From contig CAZTPJ010000083.1 of assembly GCA_964614515.1 (NCBI GenBank), positions 1 to 15,448 on the forward strand: a DNA stretch of 15,448 nucleotides. The letters run 5' to 3'. Below are positions 5,600-11,006 of the stretch, piece after piece (the stretch's first letter is position 1; the number at the start of each line of letters is the position of its first letter). Source of the stretch: CAZTPJ01 sp964614515. GTDB lineage: Bacteria; Planctomycetota; Phycisphaerae; Phycisphaerales; UBA1924. Below the pieces are notes generated by a model, which was given only the letters and a program-made list of their open reading frames with translations, was not told the origin of the DNA and did no database searches. The position numbers and the translations under genes were made by a program.

Positions 5600-5793
5600 G
5601 CGAACCCACCCTCTACTCCCCCGCCGACGTGGCCGACCGGCTCGGACTGAACGAGCGCACGGTCCGCCGCATCGCCCGGCGGCTCGGCCTGCGGCAGCGC
5701 CGCGATGTCTGGCTGTTCACGGATGCGGAGGTGCGCGCGATCAGCAACCGGCCGGATCGGAGGCGGAGGGATTGCCCCACTGGTCGGCCATAG
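5596..5793 (+). CDS. Small HTH DNA-binding protein (excisionase/MerR-like)
   Basis: A 65-codon gene starting with GTG at 5596, overlapping the previous stop, with a GGGAGG ribosome site. Residues about 8-31 form a helix-turn-helix of the MerR/excisionase type (SPADVADRLGLNERTVRRIARRLG), followed by VWLFTDAEVRAI, the usual wing and third strand. A very basic tail follows (RPDRRRRD). As the last gene of the rightward cassette it could repress that cassette's own promoter, where a dyad lies at 3883-3900, or act as excisionase. No integrase is in the window. The last 53 bp overlap the 3' end of the convergent methyltransferase gene, so the basic tail is encoded opposite the methyltransferase C-terminus. 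Confidence 0.8.
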   Translation: MSEPTLYSPADVADRLGLNERTVRRIARRLGLRQRRDVWLFTDAEVRAISNRPDRRRRDCPTGRP

Positions 5794-6397
5794 CGGCGGC
5801 GATGCCGGGGAATGTGGCTGATCGAATCTGTGCGCAGTTACGGCTTCCTTTGGCGTCGCTATACCACTTAGGTAGAGTTTTGCCGCCGCTTGTCGTAATG
5901 AACTCGCCGCGTCCGACCACTTTCGTAGGTACAAGCGGCGGGAGATTCGTAAGCCACAAGCACGTTGCCTTGCTCGCCTCGTGCCCGAACATCCAGGGTT
6001 GGATGATCTGATCCGGCTTGCGATAGACAGTAGACATGATCCCGACCGGGTTCTCGATTGCGATTCGTAGTATGGGTGCGTTGACCAGGGCCATGAAGAA
6101 GTCGATGGCGGCCTGCTGCTGGCCGGTGCGCCGCTTCCGCTCGAAGTGCCTTGCCCCGCTGACACACAGATGCGTACACGGCGGGAAGGCGATCATCAGG
6201 TCGAATGGCGCACATCGCTCGCACCCGTCTCCGTTGCAGTTCGGGCAGCCGTATTTGTCGAACAGGTGAAGCACGTCGCCCGTGATGTGCCTCGTGTGCG
6301 ATCGCGGCAGGATGTCGCATGAATACGCATCGTGCCCGCGTGCCAGGAAGGCGTCGCGGACGATGCCGCTTTCCTCACAGGCCACGAGCACCCTCAT
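5741..6397 (-). CDS. Phage DNA cytosine methyltransferase-like protein
   Basis: A 218-aa SAM-dependent C5-methyltransferase-like protein. RVLVACEESGIVRDAFLARG (2-21) is the SAM-binding start and D28 (SCDI) ends the second strand. FPPCTHLCVSG (71-81) carries the Pro-Cys motif with C74 as the expected nucleophile, and IENPVGIMS (114-122) is the ENP motif. A small zinc-ribbon-like insertion (C51, C54, C59, C62) sits between motif I and the PC motif. There is no classical target recognition domain, and the protein is shorter than typical C5 enzymes, as is usual for this phage family. No matching restriction enzyme is nearby, so it is solitary and probably protects phage DNA, if active. ATG at 6397 overlaps the previous stop (ATGA). 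The 3' end overlaps the convergent HTH gene by 53 bp. Confidence 0.78.
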   Translation of the reverse strand: MRVLVACEESGIVRDAFLARGHDAYSCDILPRSHTRHITGDVLHLFDKYGCPNCNGDGCERCAPFDLMIAFPPCTHLCVSGARHFERKRRTGQQQAAIDFFMALVNAPILRIAIENPVGIMSTVYRKPDQIIQPWMFGHEASKATCLWLTNLPPLVPTKVVGRGEFITTSGGKTLPKWYSDAKGSRNCAQIRSATFPGIAAAMADQWGNPSASDPAGC

Positions 6398-6594
6398 CGC
6401 CCCTCGCCCTCCATCCCCCGCCTTGCAACCGCGACGAACGCATCTCCGCGTCGTGCCGAGTAGCCGAGGTTGCGCAGTTTCCGCAGCGCCTTCCGCAGTC
6501 CCCACTTTGTCCACGGCCCGCGCCTGACGCCCTGTTGCGGCGTCCACGCCTGTTTGTCGGCGTCCCATGTGGTTACGTCGTAGGTTGGCTTCAT
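6394..6594 (-). CDS. Small phage protein with WTKWGLRKALRKLRNLGY motif
   Basis: A 66-aa protein with ATG at 6594 overlapping the previous stop and AGGAG upstream. The N-terminus (YDVTTWDADKQAWTPQQGV) is followed by a basic amphipathic helix (LRKALRKLRNLGYSARRGD) and a strand (AFVAVARRG). This layout resembles short phage proteins of unknown role whose final strand reads like SVLVER; the function is not known. The last codons (ARRGMEGEG) resemble the ends of the sequences on either side of the nearby assembly gap. Confidence 0.65.
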   Translation of the reverse strand: MKPTYDVTTWDADKQAWTPQQGVRRGPWTKWGLRKALRKLRNLGYSARRGDAFVAVARRGMEGEGR

Positions 6595-6962
6595 GGCTTC
6601 TCCTGTTCCATCCCCCGCCTCGCNNNNNNNNNNNNNNNNNNNNNNNNNNNNNNNNNNNNNNNNNNNNNNNNNNNNNNNNNNNNNNNNNNNNNNNNNNNNN
6701 NNNNNNNNNNNNNNNNNNNNNNNGTCTCCTGTTCAAGTGTCCGCCTCGCCAGGCGGCAGAGTTCGAGCACGGTCGCGGGGTCGGCGGCGGCGATGTGCTT
6801 GTCTGCGATTTCGGCAAGATATTCAGCGATCCATCTTCCGTCGGCTGATCGAAGATGTGTTCGCTTATATCCGTCGTGCAGCCGCCATTCGTAACCCCAT
6901 TCATCGCCAGCCTTGCGTGCCAGCGCTTCGATGCGGTCGAGGTCGGCGGGGGTGAGTTTCAT
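6591..6962 (-). CDS. Ea22-like phage protein, interrupted by assembly gap
   Basis: ATG at 6962 overlaps the previous stop (ATGA). The first 79 readable residues resemble Ead/Ea22-type phage proteins: MKLTPADLDRIEALARKAG, a middle with WIAEYLAEIADKHIAAADP, then ATVLELCRLARRTLEQE. The IAAADPATVLEL stretch matches the family's IAAANPxxVLxLL signature. Ea22 is an early lambda protein of unclear function. The coding frame then enters 100 N. After the gap, ARRGMEQEKP and a TGA follow, with the same wording as the sequence before the gap (ARRTLEQE), so two repeated units may have been collapsed. The true C-terminus, or an extra gene in the gap, cannot be seen. Confidence 0.65.
   Translation of the reverse strand: MKLTPADLDRIEALARKAGDEWGYEWRLHDGYKRTHLRSADGRWIAEYLAEIADKHIAAADPATVLELCRLARRTLEQEXXXXXXXXXXXXXXXXXXXXXXXXXXXXXXXXXXARRGMEQEKP
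6624..6723. other. Assembly gap (100 N) between repeated flanks
   Basis: Exactly 100 N. TCTCCTGTTC followed by a CCGCCTCGC lies on both sides (6599-6623 and 6725-6749 on the plus strand), which points to a repeat that the assembler could not resolve. Confidence 0.95.
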
Positions 6963-7174
6963 GGAAGTTTGCTCCTCTCAACCGATGGATAAGGATGCGC
7001 TTCATTGACCATTCGCAACGCCTTCCCAAGAGGTACGCCCTCGACACATCGCAGAAACGCGAACAGTTTGAGCCTCTTCTGCGGTAATGTGTCGTCGTCC
7101 CTGCGAGGCGCGTAGCAGTCGTTCATAGCGCGAAACCCACGGAGAAGTTCCATATTGACAGGCTCACGCTTCAT
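6959..7174 (-). CDS. Small unknown phage protein
   Basis: A 71-aa protein. ATG at 7174 is preferred over the GTG three bases upstream, because the GGGGGGAG site is well placed for it and the TGATG junction matches other genes here. The sequence is mixed and charged, with a helical centre (LPQKRLKLFAFLRCVEGVPLG) and a short C-terminal part (AHPYPSVERSKLP). No domain is recognised. It sits between two other small early-type proteins, and its stop overlaps the ATG of the Ea22-like gene. Confidence 0.65.
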   Translation of the reverse strand: MKREPVNMELLRGFRAMNDCYAPRRDDDTLPQKRLKLFAFLRCVEGVPLGKALRMVNEAHPYPSVERSKLP

Positions 7175-7374
7175 CACTCCCCCCTCTCGATCGCGTCGGC
7201 GGCGGATGCGATTGCTGTGGCAGTATCAAGTCTACCGTAACTTCTCGCCACCATCGCCGCCTCGCGCATGCCCGCGACGTAGGCGAGACGGGCGGCGATG
7301 CGCACCCTCCACATAGGCTCGTCTTCTATCCACGCCTTCTTCGCGATCCCTTCGATGATGCTGTCAGCGTCCAT
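7174..7374 (-). CDS. Small helical unknown protein
   Basis: A 66-aa protein. ATG at 7374 is chosen because it follows a GGGAGGGG site; an earlier in-frame start would overlap the upstream gene by more than 100 bases. It is almost wholly helical and Ala-rich (MDADSIIEGIAKKAWIEDEP, then ARLAYVAGMREAAMVARSYG, then TAIASAADAIERGE). Proteins of this look (ending in ADAIERG) are common in phage early regions and have no known function. Coupled to its neighbours by an 11-base overlap upstream and a one-base overlap downstream. Confidence 0.65.
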   Translation of the reverse strand: MDADSIIEGIAKKAWIEDEPMWRVRIAARLAYVAGMREAAMVARSYGRLDTATAIASAADAIERGE

Positions 7375-7804
7375 CGGCCCCTCCCGTCCGCTCCGCGAGC
7401 CAGCGGCGTGCCCGGTGCAGTACGTCCGCGTCGGGATGATTGAGCATCCCTGTGAGGTCTCCCACCAGCCGCACCGTCTCATCGTCCCCCCCCGCGATGC
7501 GGTCGATCATCTCGTTCCACGCGGAGACGGCGGCGGCGGGAGTGGGACCGAGAGGACCGTATACCGACCACTCTCCGACCGCGTAGATTTGATAGCGCCC
7601 GCGCATAGGCTGCTCCAACTTCGGCTCCGCGTCGATGCCGGGAAACCGCTCCGGCTTCACCGGCTCCGGCGACGAGGCGAGGGCGAGGATGCCACGCGCA
7701 CGCCGCTGGTCAGAATCGTACCGTAGCGGACCATCATCATTGAGTACGTCCTCCGCCCACTCCACCGCCAGCGCCACGATCTCCTTGTCCCGGTTGTCAG
7801 TCAT
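7364..7804 (-). CDS. Unknown phage protein with SVYGP..AW N segment
   Basis: A 146-aa protein with ATG at 7804 and an AGGA site eight bases upstream; it overlaps the previous stop by eight bases (ATGACTGA). Residues 1-48 are helical and acidic. Residues 68-101 contain RGRYQIYAVGEWSVYGPLG then PTPAAAVSAWNEMI, a pattern where a variable domain ends in Ala-rich helix with a Trp-Asn pair, as seen at the end of several small phage protein families. The C-terminus is again helical (LHRARRWLAERTGG). It shares SVYGP with the Cys-rich protein on the opposite strand at 5288-5599. Function unknown. Confidence 0.68.
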   Translation of the reverse strand: MTDNRDKEIVALAVEWAEDVLNDDGPLRYDSDQRRARGILALASSPEPVKPERFPGIDAEPKLEQPMRGRYQIYAVGEWSVYGPLGPTPAAAVSAWNEMIDRIAGGDDETVRLVGDLTGMLNHPDADVLHRARRWLAERTGGADGR

Positions 7805-8216
7805 TGGTTGGTCCTTTCGTGTTGTCCACCGCCGCCTCGGCTGCGGCGAGGGCGGCAGCGAGTGCTTGGCAAGCCTGCATTTCGTATGAATCGTCCTCCG
7901 AAAGATCACTATCACCCATGAGTCGATCAAGGGCGGAATGTCCCATTCGTGCCGCCTTGACGAGCGCGGCGTTGCGGGATTCGAGGGCGTCGATGCGGGA
8001 ACGGATGGCAACGGCGACATCTGGAAGATCGTGCCAACTGTGCAACTCAAGTTCTGCCGGTTCCCCTTTGAGTGCGTTCGTTGTTCGTGTCAACAGGTCG
8101 GCCATGCGCTCTCGCAGCGCGTCGCATTCATCCCGCTCGCGCTCGACTGATGCGATGCGGGCCTTGAGGTCGTCAATCTCGGCCAGCGTGTTGGCGTGCG
8201 TGATGGGGTCAGTCAT
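7797..8216 (-). CDS. Coiled-coil unknown phage protein
   Basis: A 139-aa protein. ATG at 8216 follows GGAGG at six bases and overlaps the previous stop by eight bases. Residues 10-50 form a likely coiled coil (LAEIDDLKARIASVERERDE, then CDALRERMADLLTRTTNALK), and a second helix at about 65-95 contains IRSRIDALESRNAALVKAAR. An acidic linker (GDSDLSEDDS, 101-110) precedes a final Ala-rich helix (QACQALAAALAAAEAAV). No catalytic residues are evident. Such proteins are common filler genes in phage early operons, often of unknown role. Confidence 0.7.
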   Translation of the reverse strand: MTDPITHANTLAEIDDLKARIASVERERDECDALRERMADLLTRTTNALKGEPAELELHSWHDLPDVAVAIRSRIDALESRNAALVKAARMGHSALDRLMGDSDLSEDDSYEMQACQALAAALAAAEAAVDNTKGPTND

Positions 8217-8643
8217 TGTCAGCCTCCTTCGGCGGCGGGGGGAGGGGACGCCAGTGGGTTGGGGCATCCTCTACCCACCAGTCCTCCTCAAAATCATCAA
8301 AATCATCAGTGACGAATCGCCAAGGGAACCCGCCACGTTTATCCCAACAGCCAAGCGCGACGATATCACCGTCAGTAAGCAGGATCATCGTCCCATCCTT
8401 CGGAGCCGTCTCGATGTCCCGCCACTCCTCCGCCAGCCCGGCGAAGTGGCGGGAGACGGCTTCTGCGATCTCCGCCGCCAGTTCGCTGCACTCCTCGCGG
8501 CCTTCCTCGATGGTCTTGCCGGGCGAAAGTAGATCGACCAGCGGCATCGCCCCGCCGTCATTCTCGATCTGCGTGAAGGCGCACTTGTAGCCGATGAGGA
8601 CTTGGTAGATTTCGTCGGCGAGTTTGTCCTGGGCTTTGTTCAC
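8209..8643 (-). CDS. DUF551-containing phage protein
   Basis: A protein of 144 aa from GTG at 8643, chosen because GGAGG lies six bases upstream. An ATG at 8694, directly after the previous stop, is possible but has no ribosome site. The N-terminal half (1-72) is helical (GREECSELAAEIAEAVSRHF). Residues 74-137 carry the DUF551 pattern: WRDIETAPKDGTMILLTDG, an acidic middle, and THWRPLPPPP at the end. DUF551 proteins are common in phages and prophages and their role is unknown. The last codons (KEADND) contain the ribosome site of the next gene. Confidence 0.8.
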   Translation of the reverse strand: MNKAQDKLADEIYQVLIGYKCAFTQIENDGGAMPLVDLLSPGKTIEEGREECSELAAEIAEAVSRHFAGLAEEWRDIETAPKDGTMILLTDGDIVALGCWDKRGGFPWRFVTDDFDDFEEDWWVEDAPTHWRPLPPPPKEADND

Positions 8644-8694
8644 CACGCACCTCCGAACCACAGCGGGACATGGACCATCAGGAAGAACGCCCAT

Positions 8695-9006
8695 TCACGA
8701 CTCGACATACATCGCCTCCTTCAGCCGGTTCATCTCGGCCCGTAGTGTATCGTACCGCTCCATCATCGACTTAAGCCGGTTGATGCCGTGGTAGACCGTC
8801 GAGTGCCCGCCCGCCCCGGTGTACGCCGCGATCTCCGGCAGGCTGAGCATCGTCGTCTCCCGCAGGAGCCACCACCGTTTCCACCGCTTGACAACGCTTG
8901 GCATGTACTTGTTCTTCACGTCGGCCTCGGATGAGTGCATCCACAACAGTTTGTCCGCACGGGCAATCGCCGTATGGATGCCGAGTGGGAAGCGGTCGGC
9001 GGTCAT
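8695..9006 (-). CDS. Stand-alone DnaA domain IV-like DNA-binding protein
   Basis: A 103-aa protein whose centre (about residues 35-80) matches the DnaA box-binding domain IV. LSLPEIAAYTG (54-64) corresponds to the SLPEIG helix and GGHSTVYHGINRL (66-78) to the GRDHTTVLHA signature helix of bacterial DnaA. The basic KRWKRWWLLRE (40-50) precedes it, as in DnaA. There is no AAA+ ATPase domain, so this protein could bind DnaA boxes without opening DNA. It might mark a phage origin, compete with host DnaA, or act as a transcription regulator. A C-terminal helix (MERYDTLRAEMNRLKEAM) may dimerise. ATG at 9006 overlaps the previous stop (ATGA). Confidence 0.85.
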   Translation of the reverse strand: MTADRFPLGIHTAIARADKLLWMHSSEADVKNKYMPSVVKRWKRWWLLRETTMLSLPEIAAYTGAGGHSTVYHGINRLKSMMERYDTLRAEMNRLKEAMYVES

Positions 9007-9176
9007 TTTCGAGACTCCCGTTCCTTCGCCTCCTGGTATCGACGTAGCACCCGCAACGCCTCGCGGATCGCGTCGCTGTCCAGCGTTGAGATGTGTTGCT
9101 CAACGATCAGGGCCAGCCGCTCGTAGTAGCCGAGTTCGCATTCGATGTCGTAGATGCGCTGCTCCAGTTCCCTCAT
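9003..9176 (-). CDS. Small helical protein, unknown
   Basis: A 57-aa protein with ATG at 9176 overlapping the previous stop (ATGA). Nearly the whole chain can form a charged helix or coiled coil (MRELEQRIYDIECELGYYER, later AIREALRVLRRYQEAKERE). It directly precedes the DnaA domain IV-like gene and is translationally coupled to it, so a partner role is conceivable. No family is recognised. It is shorter than the usual ORF cut-off. Confidence 0.6.
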   Translation of the reverse strand: MRELEQRIYDIECELGYYERLALIVEQHISTLDSDAIREALRVLRRYQEAKERESRK

Positions 9177-9406
9177 TTCCACGCCTCCCGCAGCCGCTTC
9201 GCGTCGGCCTGAATGGCGAACAGCGCCATGTAGCCGTGCTGGGTGTACCACTCCTCTACACGCTTCAGGATCGCATCGGCCCTTTCGATGTCGGCGATGA
9301 GGCGTAGTCGCTCATTGCCCGCGCCGAGTCCGGCCATCGCTATCGCGTCCTTCTCGGCCCACGCCGCTCGTTCCGCCCGCGTTGTCGGCTTGAGGTCACT
9401 TGCCAT
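9173..9406 (-). CDS. Small helical protein, unknown
   Basis: A 77-aa protein. ATG at 9406 is chosen over an in-frame TTG at 9424 because GGAGG lies six bases upstream. It overlaps the RusA gene by 11 bases. It is helical and charged (TTRAERAAWAEKDAIAMAG, then ADIERADAILKRVEEWYTQ, then LFAIQADAKRLREAWK). No motif is recognised. Its place between resolvase and the DnaA-like gene suggests a DNA-metabolism role only by association. Confidence 0.65.
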   Translation of the reverse strand: MASDLKPTTRAERAAWAEKDAIAMAGLGAGNERLRLIADIERADAILKRVEEWYTQHGYMALFAIQADAKRLREAWK

Positions 9407-9782
9407 CGCCAGCCTCCACTTCAATCACGATCATGCCTGTTTCTCCCCACCGCTTCGTCACCCGACCATCCCACACGCGGCAATCCTGAACAAGCAACGC
9501 ATCGAGGACCGCCTTCTCTAGGTTGTCTTTGTCGGGCGTCTGCTGGTGCGGCTTGCCATCCATTTCGGCCCGCTTCCGTTTCGACCACGACTCCGGCATT
9601 GGAATGACGAACTTCATGTGGTAGCCGCACTCGGGGAACCGAAATCTACTCGACACTTGTCGCCGCAACTCATCACAGAAGGCCCGGTATCGCATTACAG
9701 CGGGCCGCTTCTTCCACTTGTCGCGTTGGGTCATTCGTGGCTTGCCGATCGGGTTGATTCGGATGATCGTCACTTCGCTCAT
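9396..9782 (-). CDS. rusA: RusA-family Holliday junction resolvase
   Basis: A 128-aa protein, close to the usual RusA length of about 120. RusA dimers cut four-way junctions symmetrically and resolve recombination or branched replication intermediates before packaging. The catalytic acidic motif is clear: TPDKDNLEKAVLDAL (82-96) supplies D84 and D86 (equivalent to D70 and D72 of E. coli RusA), and VWDGRV (103-108) supplies D105 (equivalent to D91). The N-terminal INPIGKPRMTQRDKW is also typical. ATG at 9782 overlaps the previous stop (ATGA). It lies with the Sak4-like and SSB-like genes, forming a recombination set. All key residues are present, so it should be active. Confidence 0.92.
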   Translation of the reverse strand: MSEVTIIRINPIGKPRMTQRDKWKKRPAVMRYRAFCDELRRQVSSRFRFPECGYHMKFVIPMPESWSKRKRAEMDGKPHQQTPDKDNLEKAVLDALLVQDCRVWDGRVTKRWGETGMIVIEVEAGDGK

Positions 9783-10390
9783 ACCGCCACCGCCTCAAGA
9801 ATGTCAGGGTCGAGCGGGTTGTCAACCTTGTACGGCATGACCAGACCCTCGATCTCGCCGACATTGAAGTAGACGGGACTCCGACCGCCCATCGTCGGCG
9901 GGTGGACGACTGCCCCGTGCCGTGCGAGCAGGCGAGCGTACCCCGGCGCGATGCAGACCAGCCCGATGCGGACAGCGCGGAAGCCGTCGCGGGTGATCGT
10001 ACCGTCCTTGCATTTCTCGCACGGGAACTCCCCGCCAACGCAATCCGGGCAACGATAGATGTTGCCGCACTCAGAGCATTTGATCTTGCCCTCATCGCAT
10101 CGTCCGCATTCAACCTTCCTTGTGCCCTTGCACTTCGGGCACGGCTCGACGACCGCCTCCGGCAGCGGAGGCATCCGCATCGGCGGACCGTGCTTTTCGG
10201 ACCACGGCAGGGAGCCGACCGGCGGCCCCTTCGCGTCCGATGGGTACTCGTTCGCCGGATCATGAAGCCGCACGACGATCCGTCCGTCTGTAGCACAGAC
10301 GTATTCACCGTCGCGGAACGGCCGGTCGATCGCGTAGCGGGAAGGCTCGCCCTTGTGGCAGCAGTCATCGAAGATCGGGTGAAGTTTCAT
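9779..10390 (-). CDS. ATDG-motif protein with five-CxxC zinc ribbon insert
   Basis: A 203-aa protein. The N-terminal part (1-63) contains DGEYVCATDGRIVVRL, a motif seen in phage proteins that somewhat resemble sliding-clamp folds. Residues 84-127 hold five CxxC pairs (84/87, 95/98, 105/108, 114/117, 124/127) with Gly and charged spacers, like the DnaJ central zinc domain. The C-terminus resumes the first fold (IGLVCIAPGYARLLARHGA, then PVYFNVGEIEGLVMPYKV). The zinc module therefore looks inserted into a clamp-like protein. The role is unknown; nucleic acid or protein binding is likely. ATG at 10390 has AGGGAG upstream and overlaps the stop of an open reading remnant. Confidence 0.72.
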   Translation of the reverse strand: MKLHPIFDDCCHKGEPSRYAIDRPFRDGEYVCATDGRIVVRLHDPANEYPSDAKGPPVGSLPWSEKHGPPMRMPPLPEAVVEPCPKCKGTRKVECGRCDEGKIKCSECGNIYRCPDCVGGEFPCEKCKDGTITRDGFRAVRIGLVCIAPGYARLLARHGAVVHPPTMGGRSPVYFNVGEIEGLVMPYKVDNPLDPDILEAVAV

Positions 10391-10476
10391 CGTCGCTCCC
10401 TGTATCTCTTGCAGAGGCTATTGAACTCCGCCAGAATCTCGGCGTCGCCGGTGTTGAGTAAACCCCGCGCGCCGGG
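10387..10476 (-). pseudogene. Start-less reading remnant ending at the zinc-protein ATG
   Basis: Twenty-nine codons are open between TGA at 10477-10479 and TGA at 10387-10389, ending LLNTGDAEILAEFNSLCKRYRERR. The composition is protein-like, and its stop overlaps the next ATG as ATGA, like true junctions in this array. No ATG, GTG or TTG start exists in the frame. It looks like the 3' end of a gene whose front was lost, with the hairpin at 10463-10493 now upstream. Confidence 0.35.
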
Positions 10477-10493
10477 TCAGCGGCGCGCAGGGG
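10463..10493 (-). terminator. Strong GC hairpin after the SSB-like gene
   Basis: GCGCGCCG (10467-10474) pairs perfectly with CGGCGCGC (10481-10488) around a 6-base loop, and CCCC (10463-10466) pairs with GGGG (10490-10493) past one bulged base. On the minus strand it is followed by TTTAC, a weak T run. It may attenuate transcription or stabilise the upstream mRNA. Confidence 0.55.
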
Positions 10494-10507
10494 GAGGGGA
10501 GAAAGAA

Positions 10508-10990
10508 TCAGATCGGATTGTCGGGATCGAACGGAGGTTCCTCATCGCGGCCAGGCTTGGGCAGAATGTACGCCGCACGTTCCTCGGCCGTCAGTTCATC
10601 GACGTGTCTCGGCTCAATCTCGGGATACTCCTTGACGCCGTCCTGCCGGTAACTGACGATGCAGCATCCCTTCTTCCCCAGCAGCCAATACTCGGCGACT
10701 GATGGATTGGCGAAGTGCTGCGGCTCGATCCCTTGCTCCTTCAGTTCGTCGAGGTCGATGCCGAAGCGAGACATGAGTTTCGCCAGCACCCATCCCGCCT
10801 TTGCGGAGAGCGTGACGACCATGTAGGTTTCGCGTTCCTGTTCATCGACGAAGATCACCATCATCTTCGGCGAGCCATCCTTCGCGGCCTTGACCTTGTA
10901 GGAAATCTTGACGATCTCCAGTTGGGTCACGCCGGGCGGAACACGATCGGCCGTCTGGCCCTGCTCCGCTGCATTCCAGTCATATGCCAT
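10508..10990 (-). CDS. SSB-like protein (DUF669-like), partner of Sak4
   Basis: A 160-aa protein. The start MAYDWNAAEQGQ and the body VPPGVTQLEIVKISYKVK then PKMMVIFVDEQERETYMVV resemble DUF669-type phage proteins, thought to be single-stranded DNA-binding proteins and often encoded beside Sak4-like or Erf-like annealing proteins. The last residues (DEEPPFDPDNPI) are acidic with Pro and a hydrophobic end, like the interaction tail of bacterial SSB. ATG at 10990 follows GATGAGG, 16 bases after the stop of the Sak4-like gene. The likely job is to coat single strands and hand them to the annealing protein. I am sure of the type of gene but less of the exact family. Confidence 0.75.
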   Translation of the reverse strand: MAYDWNAAEQGQTADRVPPGVTQLEIVKISYKVKAAKDGSPKMMVIFVDEQERETYMVVTLSAKAGWVLAKLMSRFGIDLDELKEQGIEPQHFANPSVAEYWLLGKKGCCIVSYRQDGVKEYPEIEPRHVDELTAEERAAYILPKPGRDEEPPFDPDNPI

Positions 10991-11006
10991 GATGCCTCAT
11001 CCTTTC

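Noticed and set aside
7034..7048. 15-base match GTACGCCCTCGACAC with 15003-15017
   Set aside because: Both lie in coding sequence for a Val-Glu-Gly-Val stretch; one isolated match of this length is not good evidence for a functional repeat.
8644..8694. Earlier ATG at 8694 for the DUF551 gene
   Set aside because: It directly follows the previous stop but has no ribosome site, whereas GTG at 8643 has GGAGG at six bases; kept only as an alternative.
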